Below are positions 52,607 to 64,000 of a stretch of DNA of 64,000 bases, piece after piece; the first letter of the stretch is position 1; each line of letters begins with the position of its first letter. The notes under the pieces are model-generated. The model worked only from the letters and a program-made list of their open reading frames with translations, searched no databases and was not told where the DNA came from. The stretch covers positions 512,457-576,456 of the forward strand of contig ML976997.1 in NCBI GenBank assembly GCA_010015675.1. The letters run 5' to 3'. Made by a program: the position numbers and the translations under genes. The DNA comes from Byssothecium circinans (Eukaryota > Ascomycota > Dothideomycetes > Pleosporales > Massarinaceae).

Positions 52607-54669
52607 TCCTTCCGTCCCCATGGCTGGGGGCTCATTAGTGTAAGGAGCGTAATGGGCAAGCCCTGGAGCGAGGTGGCCTGGGTGATGAGACGGATCGGGA
52701 TAGCATACGATACACATGATACCACGGAGTGTTATTTGGCGGACTGCAAGCACCAATACAAATAATTATGGGTCCGACCTTTCTCATCTTCTGCAATTTT
52801 CTCTCGGCTGCGCGTTCAGCACCTCCCACCAAATTTACTCCTGTCCCCCCACAACAACTACGCGACTCAAGCTCATTTAACAAATCCACTCAGCATGACT
52901 CTTCCACTCCACAATATCTCCGGCCATCTTCGCTTCAATAATAATGAGATGCTGCAAAACTCCTCGCGACCTCTCTACTCTGATGGAATTTAGAAAGCCG
53001 GGTAGGAAATAACACAACGCTACATTCGAAATCTTTCGCCAAATTCCAGACGCGGAGCAGTGAGCACATCCTATATAATCTTTTAAAGCAGTGTTTCCCC
53101 CCATCCCCCATCCTCATTTCCCATATCCTGTTTTCCGAAAATTTCTCTGCGATCACAGGAGATCGGGATCTCGGATTAATTGAGCATGACAACATCCACG
53201 CGGCGCGCACATCAACTTTCAAGCATTTCCAACAAGCACCGAGGCCCGAAGCTTTTCCATAAACTATGTGGAGCCCCATCTCTTGTCCTCCTGTGCCCAT
53301 GGGCCAAGACCCGTGGGGGGTGCGGGGGTTTTCTCTCGCGCTGATGGATTTTGCGGTGGGGCGGGGAATGGCTGCTTTGGGAAGGGTATCCGACGACGTC
53401 GCGATTGTTGGGATGGGATGGGAGGATTAAAAGAAGGTGTGCGTGCATATATCGGGGGAATTCGTGGGAGGAATATGAGAGGAGGGTTTGCTAGGAGGTA
53501 CGCAGTGTGGTTTCTTTCGATGCGTTGTTGCGCCCCTTTTTTATGATTCTGAGGAATGGCACGCCTGTGCTGGGCTGCGACCTTCGAAGAGCCGCGGAGC
53601 CTCACTACTAGTCTCGGCTCTCCATTTCTCTTATAACTCCGACCGTGTCAGTGCATCGCTTCGGCAGCTCGCCAACCCGGCATCGAGGACGTTTCTCCCG
53701 TCCTCGTCGAAGCTCGAACGAACAAGCAAAGACCCTACATCTCCCAACAACAGCAGCATCCATGTACCCCGTTGAAAGCCTTCCCGTGGATCCCTAAGGC
53801 AGAGGCGAATGCGGGAGGTGCGCCAAAGAAACTAATAGTGGAAGTGTCTTCACATGCATGATGTACGCTGATGTTGGGAGGATTATGGGACTCGGCATCG
53901 CTGGTCAAGCTTTCTCTCAGCAGCGGGAGGCTGACGCTTGAGCGCGATCGCGACTGGGGTCAGGGTTACATTTACATGGATGTAGCATGTGAGACGGTTC
54001 CATGGTGAGATGGAAGAGGAAAGGCGGGGATACGTCAGCGGCGTTGCTTGCTGGATGAGTGGCTCGTGCTGCGACTGCGGGAATAATTTCGTGGAAGAGT
54101 GACGTCAAAGGGACGGCTGCGTTTCATGCTGAAGATTCTGGATTTTGAAGAAAAGAAAGAGAAGGGCTGCTTGTAGAGGAGCATTTTGGGTGAGGTGGGA
54201 TGGAATAATCTAAAGACTAAGGGCAAGAATTTGTGGAGGAGGGCTTGGAGAAAGAAAAGAGCGAAAGACGGACGATCGCGATGCATCAACCATCGGCCTC
54301 CCGACTTATTATTTTCTGACATGAATGATCCATCTCCACTTCACTAAACACAACATTGCCGACCAATCCACGCCCAACGCTACCGGACCCTATACTCAGT
54401 CAGGTAATCGGGCAGCACCAACTCGCGCTCCGCTCCATCGTTGCGTTCCTGTGACTGAGGTTGCGGGGCCCTCTCACGTTGCGCGAGGCCTTGCTGGCTC
54501 CATGGGGATTATTTCTGGGTCTGAGGGGTCCCCAAGCGGGTGGCCTGGGGTGCGGGTGGGACGTGTATAAGACCTGCTCGTTCCCTTGTATTGGGATCAA
54601 CTGAGCACGCTCACCGTTCCAACGGGTCGCTTTACATATCAAGTTGATTGAATGTGAGGAGTAGCTACC
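52607..54669. other. Intergenic, no gene supported
   Basis: About 2 kb. Candidate open frames at 53264-53605 (-), 53488-53775 (+) and 54035-54322 (-) are Pro/Arg/Ser-rich without a domain. The right end is the upstream region of the transporter. Confidence 0.55.
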
Positions 54670-56444
54670 ATGTATCAAATTGGTAATATCTACGGGATCA
54701 CCGCGATTGCGGTTATCGGTGGAGGGCTTTTTGGTTTTGACATCAGTTCCATGAGCGCTATGTCCGTCTTCCCTCTCCTTTCATCCCATCCTATCACCCT
54801 TATTCAAGCAACATCTAACGTACTTTCAGCCTCCCCACCCAACAATACCGCTGCTACTTCAACCAAGGCCCCCATGGCCCCGGCTTCGACGACTCAACAG
54901 AATGCTCCGGTCCAACCGCCAACGTACAAGGCGGCATCACCGCTTCCATGCCCGGTGGTTCCTTCATCGGGGCCTTGGTCTCCGGCTACCTAACCGACAT
55001 GTTCGGCCGTAAAACCACCATCCAAATCGGTTCCGCCATCTGGTGCATCGGCTCCATCATTTCCTGCGCCTCGCAAAACATCGGCATGCTAATCGTCGGC
55101 CGCTTCATAAACGGTCTCTCCGTCGGTATCTGCTCAGCCCAAGTTCCCGTCTACGTTTCCGAGCTTGCGCCTCCGTCTAGGCGTGGAAGAGTTGTCGGTG
55201 CCCAGCAATGGGCCATCACTTGGGGTATCCTCATCATGTTCTACATCTCGTATGGCTGCACATTCCTCGAGGGGCCCACGGCGTGGCGTGTACCATGGGG
55301 CTTGCAGATGCTTCCCGCCGTCGTTCTCTTCCTTGGTCTGATCCTGCTACCTGAATCTCCGCGTTGGCTCGCGAGGCATGATAAGTGGGAGGAGTGCCAT
55401 GCTGTGCTCACGCTTGTGCATGGCAAGGGCGACCCGAATGCACCGTTTGTGCAGTTGGAGCTAGAGGAGATCCGGCAGATGATTGATTTTGAGAATCAGA
55501 ATGCCGATGTAACGGTTTGGGAACTATTCAGGCCGAGGATGTTGAACAGACTGCACATCGGTATCTTTACACAGATTTGGTCCCAGCTTACGGGTATGAA
55601 CGTTATGATGTACTACGTAAGCCACCGTCCTCTCCACCCAGACCTACAGAACTAACGAGAAACCAGATCACCTACGTCTTCGGCATGGCCGGCTTAAAGG
55701 GCAACAACAACCTCGTGGCCTCATCAATCCAATACGTAATCAACGTCTTCATGACCATCTCCGCACTCATCTTCATCGACCGCTGGGGCCGTCGGATCCC
55801 CCTCGTCGGCGGCGCGCTGCTCATGGCGACGTGGATGTTCGCCAACGCGGGACTCATGGCTTCCTACGGCAAACCCGCGCCTCCTGGCGGTCTCAACAAC
55901 ATCGCAGAACAGAGCTGGGAGATCACCGGTGCGCCCGCGAAAGCGGTCATCGCGTGTACGTATCTTTTCGTCGCGAGCTATGCGCCGACTTGGGGCCCGG
56001 TTAGTTGGATCTATCCGCCGGAGCTGTTCCCGCTGCGTGTCCGTGGGAAGGCTGTGGCGTTGACGACGTCGTTTAATTGGATATTTAACTTCGCCCTGGT
56101 ACGTCTTCCCATCACCCCCCTTCAGTACTCCATCTAACACAACGCAGTCCTACTTCGTCCCCCCCGCGTTCGTCAGCATCAAATGGAAAGTCTACGTCAT
56201 CTTCGGCGTCTTCTGCACCGCCATGGCCCTCCACACATTCTTCGTGTTCCCCGAGACGAGCGGCAAGACGCTGGAAGATGTCGAGGAGATGTTCCTCGAG
56301 GGCGTCCCGGCGTGGAAGACTAGGGTCGAGTATAGTAGCTCGAGGAAGGTGGAGGGGGGCGAGTTGAGTGATAAGGAGAAGGCGCTGGGACGGGGCCTGG
56401 AACAGAGTCCGGAGCGCGTGGAGAATGCTGAGGTGAAGGCTTAA
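54670..56444 (+). CDS. MFS sugar (hexose) transporter
   Basis: Exons 54670-54761, 54830-55616, 55667-56098 and 56148-56444; 1608 nt, 535 aa. Introns are 49-68 nt with GTCCGT, GTAAGC and GTACGT donors, CTAAC branch points and CAG acceptors. Sugar-porter signatures are visible: GGLFGFDISSMSA in the first helix, DMFGRKTT between helices 2 and 3, GRFINGLSVGICSAQVPVY with ELAPPSRRGRVV, LPESPRWL before the central loop, DRWGRRIPL, and PETSGKTLEDVEEMF after helix 12. Twelve membrane helices are expected, in the plasma membrane, taking up hexose by proton symport. The extracellular loop after helix 1 contains a Cys pair (YRCYFNQ, TECSGP) as in high-affinity fungal hexose transporters. Exact substrate cannot be told. 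Of ordinary length. Confidence 0.88.
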
Positions 56445-57086
56445 GGGGTGTGGTATGAGTGGAGACGAGTGGAGGAGGGGGTGATGGGGTTAGATAGTTG
56501 GGGGGCAGTGTTGTTGTGGCTTTGATATTTGATACCAATCAACTTACTACATTGGACGCTTTTCGCATGCGTCTCGTATTCATCCCTGCTGTATGTGCAT
56601 CTGCATACTGACCACGGTGTTGATAGGTCCACCACATGCTTGCGGAGGCAGCCGTGTCTGCCTCGCGACTTTACAATAAGATACTTCAGCCCCGTCTCGT
56701 CTCACTTCCTAACGTTTCTTCTCTGGCATTTTCCGCTCCGCACTCCATACACTTATCTTTTCTGTACTTTGCTGAACGGTCTTCGATTGCATGGGCACCT
56801 TCACCGCCGTCACGACAGAGATACGTCAGCGCCTGCCTTGCGAAGTAGGCTGTGCCGGCCTCGCGGATAATATCTCAGCCTCATCGCATTTCAATCTTCC
56901 TCTTCTCCAATTCTCCCTCTTCTTCGCTACTCCACTCGAGGAATCCTAATACTTCTACGCGAGGTCGCGCTTCCTTATCATTGTACTGGGCGTTGCAACT
57001 AGATTGGAGAAAACACAACACCAAAGACGTGTGATTGCAGCCTCCAAAATCACCTCCTATACTCCGAGCAGCGCGCTCTCGACAGA
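56445..57086. other. Intergenic, 3' flank of transporter and 5' flank of HET gene
   Basis: No gene is supported; T/C-rich leader-like sequence from about 56880 to 56960 precedes the HET gene. Confidence 0.6.
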
Positions 57087-58739
57087 ATGCGACTACTCGA
57101 TGTTGGCACGAAGAAACTGCACACCTTCATCGAATCTAAAATCCCGCCGTACGCGATATTGTCGCATACTTGGCTCAAGGACGATGAAGAGGTGACGTTC
57201 GCACAGATCCAACAGCCCGAACGTTGTCAGCACATGCTGGGGTATCATAAGATTGAGTTTTTATGCCAACAGGCAGCAAAAGATGGCTTCCAATACGCGT
57301 GGATCGATACCTGCTGCATCGACAAGACATCAAGCGCCGAGCTCTCTGAGGCCATTAACTCGATGTTTCGATGGTATGAAAAAGCCGAAAGATGCTACGC
57401 ACTTCTTTCAGACATCGACAATAGTGAGGAGCAATCGTTTCTGACAAGCCGTTGGTGGTCAAGAGCGTGGACGTTACAAGAGCTGCTAGCACCTACGACC
57501 GTCGACTTCTTCGATAGAAATTGGTGCCTAATCGGAAAAAAGTCCGACCTCGCGGAATCGATTGAGAAATCGACAGGCATTAGCTGCAAAGTGCTCCGAT
57601 CCCAACCCCTCCACCATTCCAGCGTTGCCCAACGAATGTCATGGGCTTCAAAGCGAGTTGCGACGCGGTCGGAGGATGTCGCCTACTCTCTATTCGGGAT
57701 ATTTGGTGTCAATATGCCTCTTCTGTATGGGGAAGGCGAGCGGGCGTTTTTGCGCCTGCAACAGGAGGTCCTTGAGACTTCTGGGGATCATAGCCTGTTC
57801 GCCTGGAACTTTGACTCCGATTTAATATTCGAACAGAAACTGATGCCCTGTTCGATAACCTTCCCTAATTCTGGTGGACTATTTGCCGCATCTCCATCCC
57901 AATTCTCGACTTGTGGAAGAATCGTGAGTCATGGGGACATAATACTCAATCGAGAGAGCCGCCGCTTTGGCAGCGGCATTGAACTCAATATGTATGGATT
58001 CTGGTTGTCAAATGACGGTGAGGAAGCCTCGGTAACAAGGTTCTGGATTGGGCTTCTACCATGCGTCAATCTCGATACACCCACGGCCCCCATTGGTATC
58101 ATCCTCGCACCTCTAATGGGCAACCATGATAAGTTCATACGAATAAGCCTGCCGCAGAAACAACGCTACACATTTCATGTTCGCTGTAAAGACGCTGTTC
58201 AAGCTTCTGAAGAGCGAATATTCGTTAGCGAATTTGGGCGTTTCGCGCGAAGCGCATTGTCGCTTAGCTACACCTCTACTCTCACTTACAACGTTTCTCT
58301 TTGCAACGACCTCAAATTTGAGGGATACGACTTCCTTTACGCCTCACACACGTTCAACCCTAAGACGGCCACATCCCGTACATGGCACTGGCACGATTCA
58401 GAGTCTACCTTGCACTATGGCGCCGACGCACCAGTTACGGTCCTCCCTCCGCGAGCTGCGATTGTTTTCCACAATCAAAGTAACGGTCGCCTACTTTGCG
58501 TTTTCCTTGAATGTGAAGATTTTGTTCCCGATGGAGACAAAAAATTCAAGATCGGTCTGGTACCCTTGCGGGCAAATACTCTTGACGAGGACGCTCTTGA
58601 AAAAGCCATAAGTGCGATGTACAAGGGGTCCAGCATCTCCGCGTCTTATATGACAGTTTGTGGAGAATACGCTCTCTCGGCCGTTACGAACAGAGTTTTC
58701 CATCATGTATTCTACCATTTCACACTGTATAAGCACTAG
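57087..58739 (+). CDS. Heterokaryon-incompatibility (HET) domain protein
   Basis: Single exon, 550 aa. The HET domain occupies about residues 20-170 with its three usual blocks: PYAILSHTWLKDDEEVTFAQ, FQYAWIDTCCIDKTSSAELS followed by MFRWYEKAERCYALLSD, and SRWWSRAWTLQELLAP. The block AYSLFGIFGVNMPLLYGEGE that follows is typical of the large HET subfamily found next to ankyrin or NACHT modules, but here the C-terminus (about 260-550) is a beta-rich domain without repeats. Proteins of this class trigger growth arrest or cell death on non-self recognition in filamentous fungi. Which partner, if any, this one senses is unknown. No frameshift or stop; it appears functional. Confidence 0.88.
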   Translation: MRLLDVGTKKLHTFIESKIPPYAILSHTWLKDDEEVTFAQIQQPERCQHMLGYHKIEFLCQQAAKDGFQYAWIDTCCIDKTSSAELSEAINSMFRWYEKAERCYALLSDIDNSEEQSFLTSRWWSRAWTLQELLAPTTVDFFDRNWCLIGKKSDLAESIEKSTGISCKVLRSQPLHHSSVAQRMSWASKRVATRSEDVAYSLFGIFGVNMPLLYGEGERAFLRLQQEVLETSGDHSLFAWNFDSDLIFEQKLMPCSITFPNSGGLFAASPSQFSTCGRIVSHGDIILNRESRRFGSGIELNMYGFWLSNDGEEASVTRFWIGLLPCVNLDTPTAPIGIILAPLMGNHDKFIRISLPQKQRYTFHVRCKDAVQASEERIFVSEFGRFARSALSLSYTSTLTYNVSLCNDLKFEGYDFLYASHTFNPKTATSRTWHWHDSESTLHYGADAPVTVLPPRAAIVFHNQSNGRLLCVFLECEDFVPDGDKKFKIGLVPLRANTLDEDALEKAISAMYKGSSISASYMTVCGEYALSAVTNRVFHHVFYHFTLYKH

Positions 58740-60467
58740 AGGAAGAGCTAGTTTTACTTGCGGCTTCATTGAGAACCACGCAGAGAATCCCAAAATACAA
58801 GATGAGCCCAAACCCAAGACCGCAGCACTTGACCACGAGCTATCGTCAAACATCCCTTAGGTCTCTCGTGGCAGCAAAATCTCGCAGAATAGCATTGCCA
58901 ACAATCACACACTGCATAAACCATCTAAGGGTAATACAGATCTTGATGCTCGGCTTAATCTTACTAATCTAACTTCAAGCCAAGATTTTCCAACTGCGAG
59001 ATTCTCTAACCCACTCTGCGCAAGTGCGGTATCAGCAGTGCCTTGGCAGGTCAAATCAGCATTAATTGTGAAATGTACGGTTCATGTGCGGCACCGTGGG
59101 ACTTGCACACGTAAATCGTGATTGAGGCGCGGTATCTGTGCACGTCTGCCACCATACCGAGTTGGTTTAGGGAGACCCAAATGAATGGTCTAGGACTAGG
59201 TTTTGCGTGTTCATAGTCCACGTGGGCAGTATGGGTGTCATTATTGTGTCGAAGACAATAGCTTAATTCGGTCCTGGTATTCGGGAGCACTGTGGTTCCA
59301 AACGTTCCAATGGTTTGCAGCGCGAGCTTCACTTCTCTAACATCCAGAATAGAGTCGCCAAAACGAGCCCTATTTCTCTGACGATTATTGCTGACGTACT
59401 GTAGGTGTTCAAACACCCCAGAGTGTTTACGATCACGTTGCGCACAAGCCCGTATCATCGTGTCCGTTGAGCTGCACAGGCGGGTGGCTTTCTGCAGGTG
59501 CAGCGTAGCTCACGAACAGCCCTTCTCAGCGCATATTGTAGGCGTATTTCCCAAGTACCTCACTCGTTATACACTTTTCGATGATGGCTCGGCACCATAT
59601 CTCCGCCAAGTAATACGTCGATCTGCATTGGACTGATGGTAGTCTAGTCATCGTAAGAAATGACACCGACTACTAGATCGGGCAGTCAGTCCCAGGCCTT
59701 AAAGGTAATCCTAGCTACTCGAATCTGCATGTACACCCAATCTCATCTGAAGCTAAGCCCGATATATTCCAAGACTCCAAGGCTTTGATCCCAAAATGAA
59801 TGAGGAGTTAGCACCGGTGGTGGCTGAGGCTGCGCATCGTTCCTTAGCTCAGTTATAAAAGAAAAAGAACACGAGCGCAAAGCGACGCACGCTTCACTAT
59901 CCAGATACCACTCCATCAACGCCCAACGACACCTCATAGATACTTCAAAAAAAAGTAAACAATAGTCGAGGCTAACTCTTGGCACAGAGGCGGTGCAAGG
60001 AACGCGTCCTCCCTCTTCGCCTTGGCCGGTGCCAAGTTTCGCCGAAACCGCCAATCCCATCGACCCAATCACACGCGTCGGAAATCTAAATCATGACTGT
60101 AAATGGCACTGGTACGCTACGTTTGACATTTGGATCGCCCTGGCAGACAGGCTTGGAACACATCACCAAGTCAGTGCCACAGCCAAAAGGCGGACCCGAA
60201 GGCCAAGGCCGCGTCGGACGAAGGCGGCAGTCTTGGGATGCGGAGGCATTGCGTAGGGATGGTACGAATTTTGGCTTTTGGTTTAAGTGATGAACAGGCT
60301 GTGGTGTTGGGGGCACGGCGGCTGCGTGGCATATAGGGATGCGGGTGGGACGGAGTTTGGGGGCTGTGTAAAAGATCGGTATTTGTTCAGGACGACTTCT
60401 TCTCGCGACCAGAGATAGTATTTGCGACATCCTTTCTTCGCTCGTCATCAATCCACGTGATACTTCA
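58740..60467. other. Intergenic, no gene supported
   Basis: About 1.7 kb. A 135-codon open frame on the minus strand (59458-59051) begins with ATG but has no recognisable family, and other frames overlap at random. Left uncalled. Confidence 0.5.
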
Positions 60468-61788
60468 ATGGCAAAGATGCTGCGGCTCGTCGCAGCGTCG
60501 CTAGCTTTAGGTGAGTCTTTACCCGCACCCCTCCCCTTCATCGTCAACATGACTGACATTTCCCTTCAGTACCAACAACCCTCGCCGCCGTTCAAAGACA
60601 ATGCCCTGCGCAAAATGTCTGCTTCAGCCTCAACATCCCCGATCAGACGCTGGCCGACAAAACCGATGACATCTTCCTCCAACTCACCGCGCCTACGACA
60701 TACTCCTGGGTCGGTGTCGCCCAGGGCATGCAAATGAACGGCGCAAACTACTTCATCATGTACACCTCTGCCAACGGCAACAACGTAACTGTCAGCACTA
60801 GATCCAACAACGCCGGGCACAGCATGCCGATCCACACCGCCAACACCGAGTTCGAGCTCCTAGCGGGCAGTGGTGTCGCAAACGGTGTCATGACCGCCAA
60901 CATCAAATGTACGTTTCTCAACAACGCCTGTACACGTCAGTGAACAGATGAAGAACATACTGACATGACCAAGGTTCGAACTGCAAAGAGTGGTCCGGTG
61001 GCACCATGGATCTCTCCGACAACACCCCATCCACATCCTGGATCTACGCCTTCCTGCCCGGCACCCCACTAAACACAGACTCCGTCTCCGCCATGATCAG
61101 CGAGCACGAAACCCACGGCAACTTCAACTTCGACCGCACATCCCACGGCGGCCCAGATACGAACCCGTTCCTCAACCTCACCGCCACAAACACGACTTCG
61201 ACGCCTGCATCGGGCGGAGGCGACGCTAGCAACAAAGCCACGATCATCAGGGCGCACGCCGTCCTCGCATGCTTAGCATGGGCCTTCCTCTTCCCCCTCG
61301 GCGGCATCATGATCCGCCTATTTTCGTTCCACGGACTCGTCTGGATGCACGCTGGTGTCCAGGTGCTGGGACTCTGCCTCTACGTCGCTGCCGTCGGTCT
61401 GGGTCTCTCCGTCGCCATCGGCGAGTACACGGGCGACAAGCACGCCGTCATCGGCCTCGTCCTCTTCGCTGTCTTCTTCTTCCAGCCGCTCTCGGGAATC
61501 GTGCATCACACCATGTTCAAGAAGTATATTTCGCGCACGCTATGGTCGCATATCCATCTCTGGATCGGCAGGCTCGGCATTACCCTCGGCATGATCAATG
61601 CGGGGTTCGGGTTTCAGCTTCATGACAAGTCGATGGATAATTGGGAGGTTAAGGCTTATACGGCTTGTGCGGTCGTGGTGTTTGTGGCGTATGTGGCGAG
61701 TGTTTTGTTTGGGGAGGTGAGGAGGACGAAGAGGGGTGGGAATGGGAGTATGGAGATGAAGGGGAGTGGGAGTGAGGCGCAGGGATAA
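60468..61788 (+). CDS. CDH-type cytochrome (DOMON) plus cytochrome b561 transmembrane reductase
   Basis: Exons 60468-60510, 60570-60908 and 60974-61788; 1197 nt, 398 aa. Introns are 59 and 65 nt (GTGAGT..TTCAG, GTACGT..CCAAG). The signal peptide (core MLRLVAASLALVPTTLAA) is split by the first intron. Residues about 26-190 are a secreted cytochrome domain like that of cellobiose dehydrogenase, with candidate heme ligands Met (WVGVAQGMQMNGANYFIMY) and His98 (NNAGHSMPIHT). A Thr/Asn/Gly linker follows, then a b561 core of about five helices from residue 215, with the expected four His at 222, 253, 284 and 322 (or 320). It should pass electrons across the plasma membrane to an extracellular acceptor, perhaps Fe(III) or a redox enzyme in lignocellulose attack. 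Neighbouring the pectate lyase fits a plant-wall role, though adjacency alone proves nothing. Confidence 0.85.
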
Positions 61789-62368
61789 GGATGCGACTGT
61801 CTGAGTGAGTCGGTGGACTTGGTGCTGTGGGTGTAGGTCGGAGGTAATCGTCGTCGTCGTCGCTTTTATTGTTGTGGTATTGTCGGAATGATTTTTCGAG
61901 GAAGAATCGTGAAGATGTGTATACTAGTCCCAACACGTCACTGGCATTTGCATTATTAGCACCATTCCCCTTTATCAGTTGCAACACTCCTATCTTTCGA
62001 ATTAAATAATATAACCCCTCCATCCCGCAACGTTCTTGGACACACTGGGTCGCTAGCCAAGCCCGACTCTCATTCGTGGAACGGGAATGGTTTTACCACA
62101 TGGGAAATTTCATTTATCTCCTCCCCACTAGCGTCCCCGTGCGCACGATCGTTATTCTACGAGTGGAGCATCTTCATGGTCATAGAGAATACTCCGGAAA
62201 AATGTCACACAAGAACTTCGGTGGTGATATTGAATGTACGGTTGCGCCATTGCAAAGGGGGGTGGGGGGTATCGTAGGGTATATGTATGAGTGTCGCTTC
62301 CCTCCAGAGTTCGGTGTCTTCGGTCGTCGTTCAAATCTTCTATTTCACCCTGAGAGACTGTAAGTAAA
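61789..62368. other. Intergenic between b561 and pectate lyase genes
   Basis: About 580 bases. GTCGTC repeats near 61850-61862 belong to the 3' flank; short open frames only. Confidence 0.65.
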
Positions 62369-63634
62369 ATGGCAAAGATCAGCTTAGTTCACTTCCTCCT
62401 CATGCTGCCCGCAGCCTGGGCCGCTGAGATATATGTGTCGCCCTCTGGCGCCGACAACGCGGCAGGAACACAGACGGCGCCTCTGAAATCCATCCAGTCG
62501 GCCATCAACAAAGCCGTGGCCGGCGATACCGTCTACCTACGCGCAGGAACCTACACACCTACCGCCAATATCCAAATCACCAAATCCGGCACCGCTTCAG
62601 CACGCTACACACTCGCGGCCTATGCCAACGAGGCCGTCACCATCGACGGCGAGTCTCTCCCCAACACACCCGCTCCAGTCGGCGGCAGCATCCCGAATGC
62701 CGACCGCGGAATCCTGCATGTCCAAAAGGCGAATTACTGGACCATCAAGGGATTGACGCTGATCAATGGACCGTACGGGATTTATGTGCAGGACTCGAAC
62801 AATGGCGTGTACGAGCGCTTAGTGACGCACGATAACTATGAGACGGGGTTCCAGATGCAGGGCGCTAGCGCGAACAACCAGGTGCTATGGCTAGACAGCT
62901 ATCGCAACCGCGATCCGAGGAAGAACGGGGAGAGTGCGGATGGCTTTGCCCTCAAGGAAGGAAGTGGGGAAGGAAATGTGTTGAGGGGGGCGAGGTTGTG
63001 GGACAACGTCGATGACGGTTTGGATTTCTGGTAAGTTCCTTTTTCGTTTTGGATGGCTCGTCCGAAGTCGGATGGTAGAGGAGCGGATGCTGATGGTGGG
63101 AACAGGGAGTTCAAGTCCGGGATCACGGTCGTCGACACTATCTCGTGGGGTAATGGTTTCAACCGCTGGGGCTTTTCCCCCTTCGAGGGCGACGGTAACG
63201 GCTTCAAGCTCGGTGGCGGCGGCGCTGGAGACATCGGGCCCGCTAACCACAACATCACCAACTGCATCGCCTTCAGCAATGCCGCCAAGGGCTTCACCGA
63301 TAACAAGCAGACAGGCAACTTCATCCTCCTCCGTAACACCGCCTGGAACAACGGAGATGTCGGTGTCCAGGTGTCGACCGCGGTCGCGACTCTAACCAAC
63401 AACATCGCTGCCGTGAACAAGAAGACGACGACGAATAGCGCACAGGTTTCTTTGAGCAGTAGCCAGAAGTTGAGCGGGAATAGTTGGAGCAGTGGGACGT
63501 GGACGAATGCGACGTTTGCGAGTGTGGATGTTGGGCTTGTGAAGGGAGCGAGGGGAACTGATGGAAAGATTGAGGGGAGCAACTTCTTGTTGCCGACGGC
63601 GGGCGGTGCCATTGGAGCGACGACGCGGTGGTAG
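62369..63634 (+). CDS. Secreted PL9-type pectate lyase (right-handed beta-helix)
   Basis: Exons 62369-63030 and 63106-63634 (intron 63031-63105, GTAAGT..ACAG, phase 2); 1191 nt, 396 aa. Signal peptide MAKISLVHFLLMLPAAWAAE. The mature protein opens with IYVSPSGADNAAGTQTAPLK, the usual start of PL9 and related beta-helix proteins, followed by parallel beta-helix coils (YWTIKGLTLINGPYGIYVQD, NYETGFQMQG). The calcium and catalytic region is visible around DNVDDGLDFWEF and GDGNGFKLGGGGAGD, where Asp and Lys residues correspond to those of family 9 enzymes. Expected to cleave polygalacturonate by beta-elimination outside the cell with Ca2+. Length is normal for the fungal form. Assignment to PL9 rather than another beta-helix family rests on these motifs. 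Confidence 0.85.
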
Positions 63635-64000
63635 TGTGTCCAACGATCGGAGGGTGTCTCATTTAATCGTAGCGTATTTGAATCGTTTTTGTTGTTCTTG
63701 AAGACAATGCGTGATCGCTGAAGGATCTAGAATCTAATCGCTATTAGGATGGAGTGGGAGCAGCTGTTGTGCGTTCACGGCTCCATGAAGAGTCTTTGAA
63801 ACATCAAACAATCGCTTATGAGTCGATTCATAACACAGGCGCATCGTTAGTGGTTGAGATGGTGGAGAGGCGTTCGATATGCCCTTCGTGAGTGTGGAGT
63901 CGCCTTCGTATGCAATGGTCTTCCGATCTCTTCGACGTGAGTCGTTGGTGGCGCTAGATACTCTCCGTACAAGGCTGGACTTCACACTAAAATACGAAAA
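63635..64000. other. 3' flank of the pectate lyase, window end
   Basis: Nothing assignable is seen. A minus-strand open frame (63985-63734) could be the last exon of a gene entering from beyond the window but has no recognisable features. Confidence 0.5.

Noticed and set aside
59051..59458. Minus-strand ATG open frame of 135 codons
   Set aside because: No homology I recognise, no promoter or intron signals, and it overlaps other random frames; left as intergenic.

Overview
The window is nuclear DNA of a filamentous ascomycete (Pezizomycotina; the gene content would suit a Dothideomycete such as a Pleosporales member, but that is inference). The evidence is short introns of 46-250 bp with GTAAGT/GTATGT-type donors, CTAAC/CTGAC branch points and YAG acceptors, together with fungal families (HET domain, PL9 pectate lyase, CDH-type cytochrome b561, GMA12/MNN10-like glycosyltransferase). 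Nonsense codons of the type left by repeat-induced point mutation (CpA to TpA) also occur. No bacterial-style operons, rRNA genes or convincing tRNA genes were seen.

Layout. 1-678: 3' end of a gene that starts before the window. 3585-6944: an eleven-exon, proline-rich, probably GPI-anchored wall protein built by exon duplication. 8702-10096 (-): Golgi glycosyltransferase. 11762-14989: Xaa-Pro aminopeptidase with an unusual tail of about 520 residues. 15-17.6 kb: simple-repeat-rich spacer. 17655-34779: a cluster of five or six related, otherwise unrecognised genes, some intact and some broken. 34780-40080: AT-rich, decayed DNA with RIP-like pseudogenes and a remnant NLR/ankyrin-type gene. 40731-42496 (-): secreted S33 tripeptidyl-peptidase-like hydrolase. 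44131-45449 (-): secreted Cys-rich protein with an aerolysin-like Ser/Thr-rich segment. 46753-47271 and 48335-49272: two secreted proteins with dibasic processing sites. 49613-52606: Sac-domain phosphoinositide phosphatase. 54670-56444: MFS sugar transporter. 57087-58739: HET-domain protein. 60468-61788: cytochrome domain plus b561 membrane reductase. 62369-63634: PL9-type pectate lyase.

The main candidate for something undescribed is the 17.6-34.8 kb cluster. Its members share a short N-terminal helical domain (motif around YIFRN or W-x2-FDGM), a disordered basic middle, a BTB/BACK-like region, and an invariant C-x3-H-x-H-x4-C motif at 22194, 27772, 29757 and 34516. One copy has lost its middle and carries stops, and another has a single in-frame TAG. 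Around it lie an NLR remnant and a HET gene, so the region looks like a fast-evolving accessory block that may include allorecognition-type genes. The outer genes look like ordinary wall-building, secretion and plant-polymer-degrading functions.

All exon structures were derived by eye from splice signals, frame continuity and family knowledge. Family names come from recognised motifs, not from a database search.
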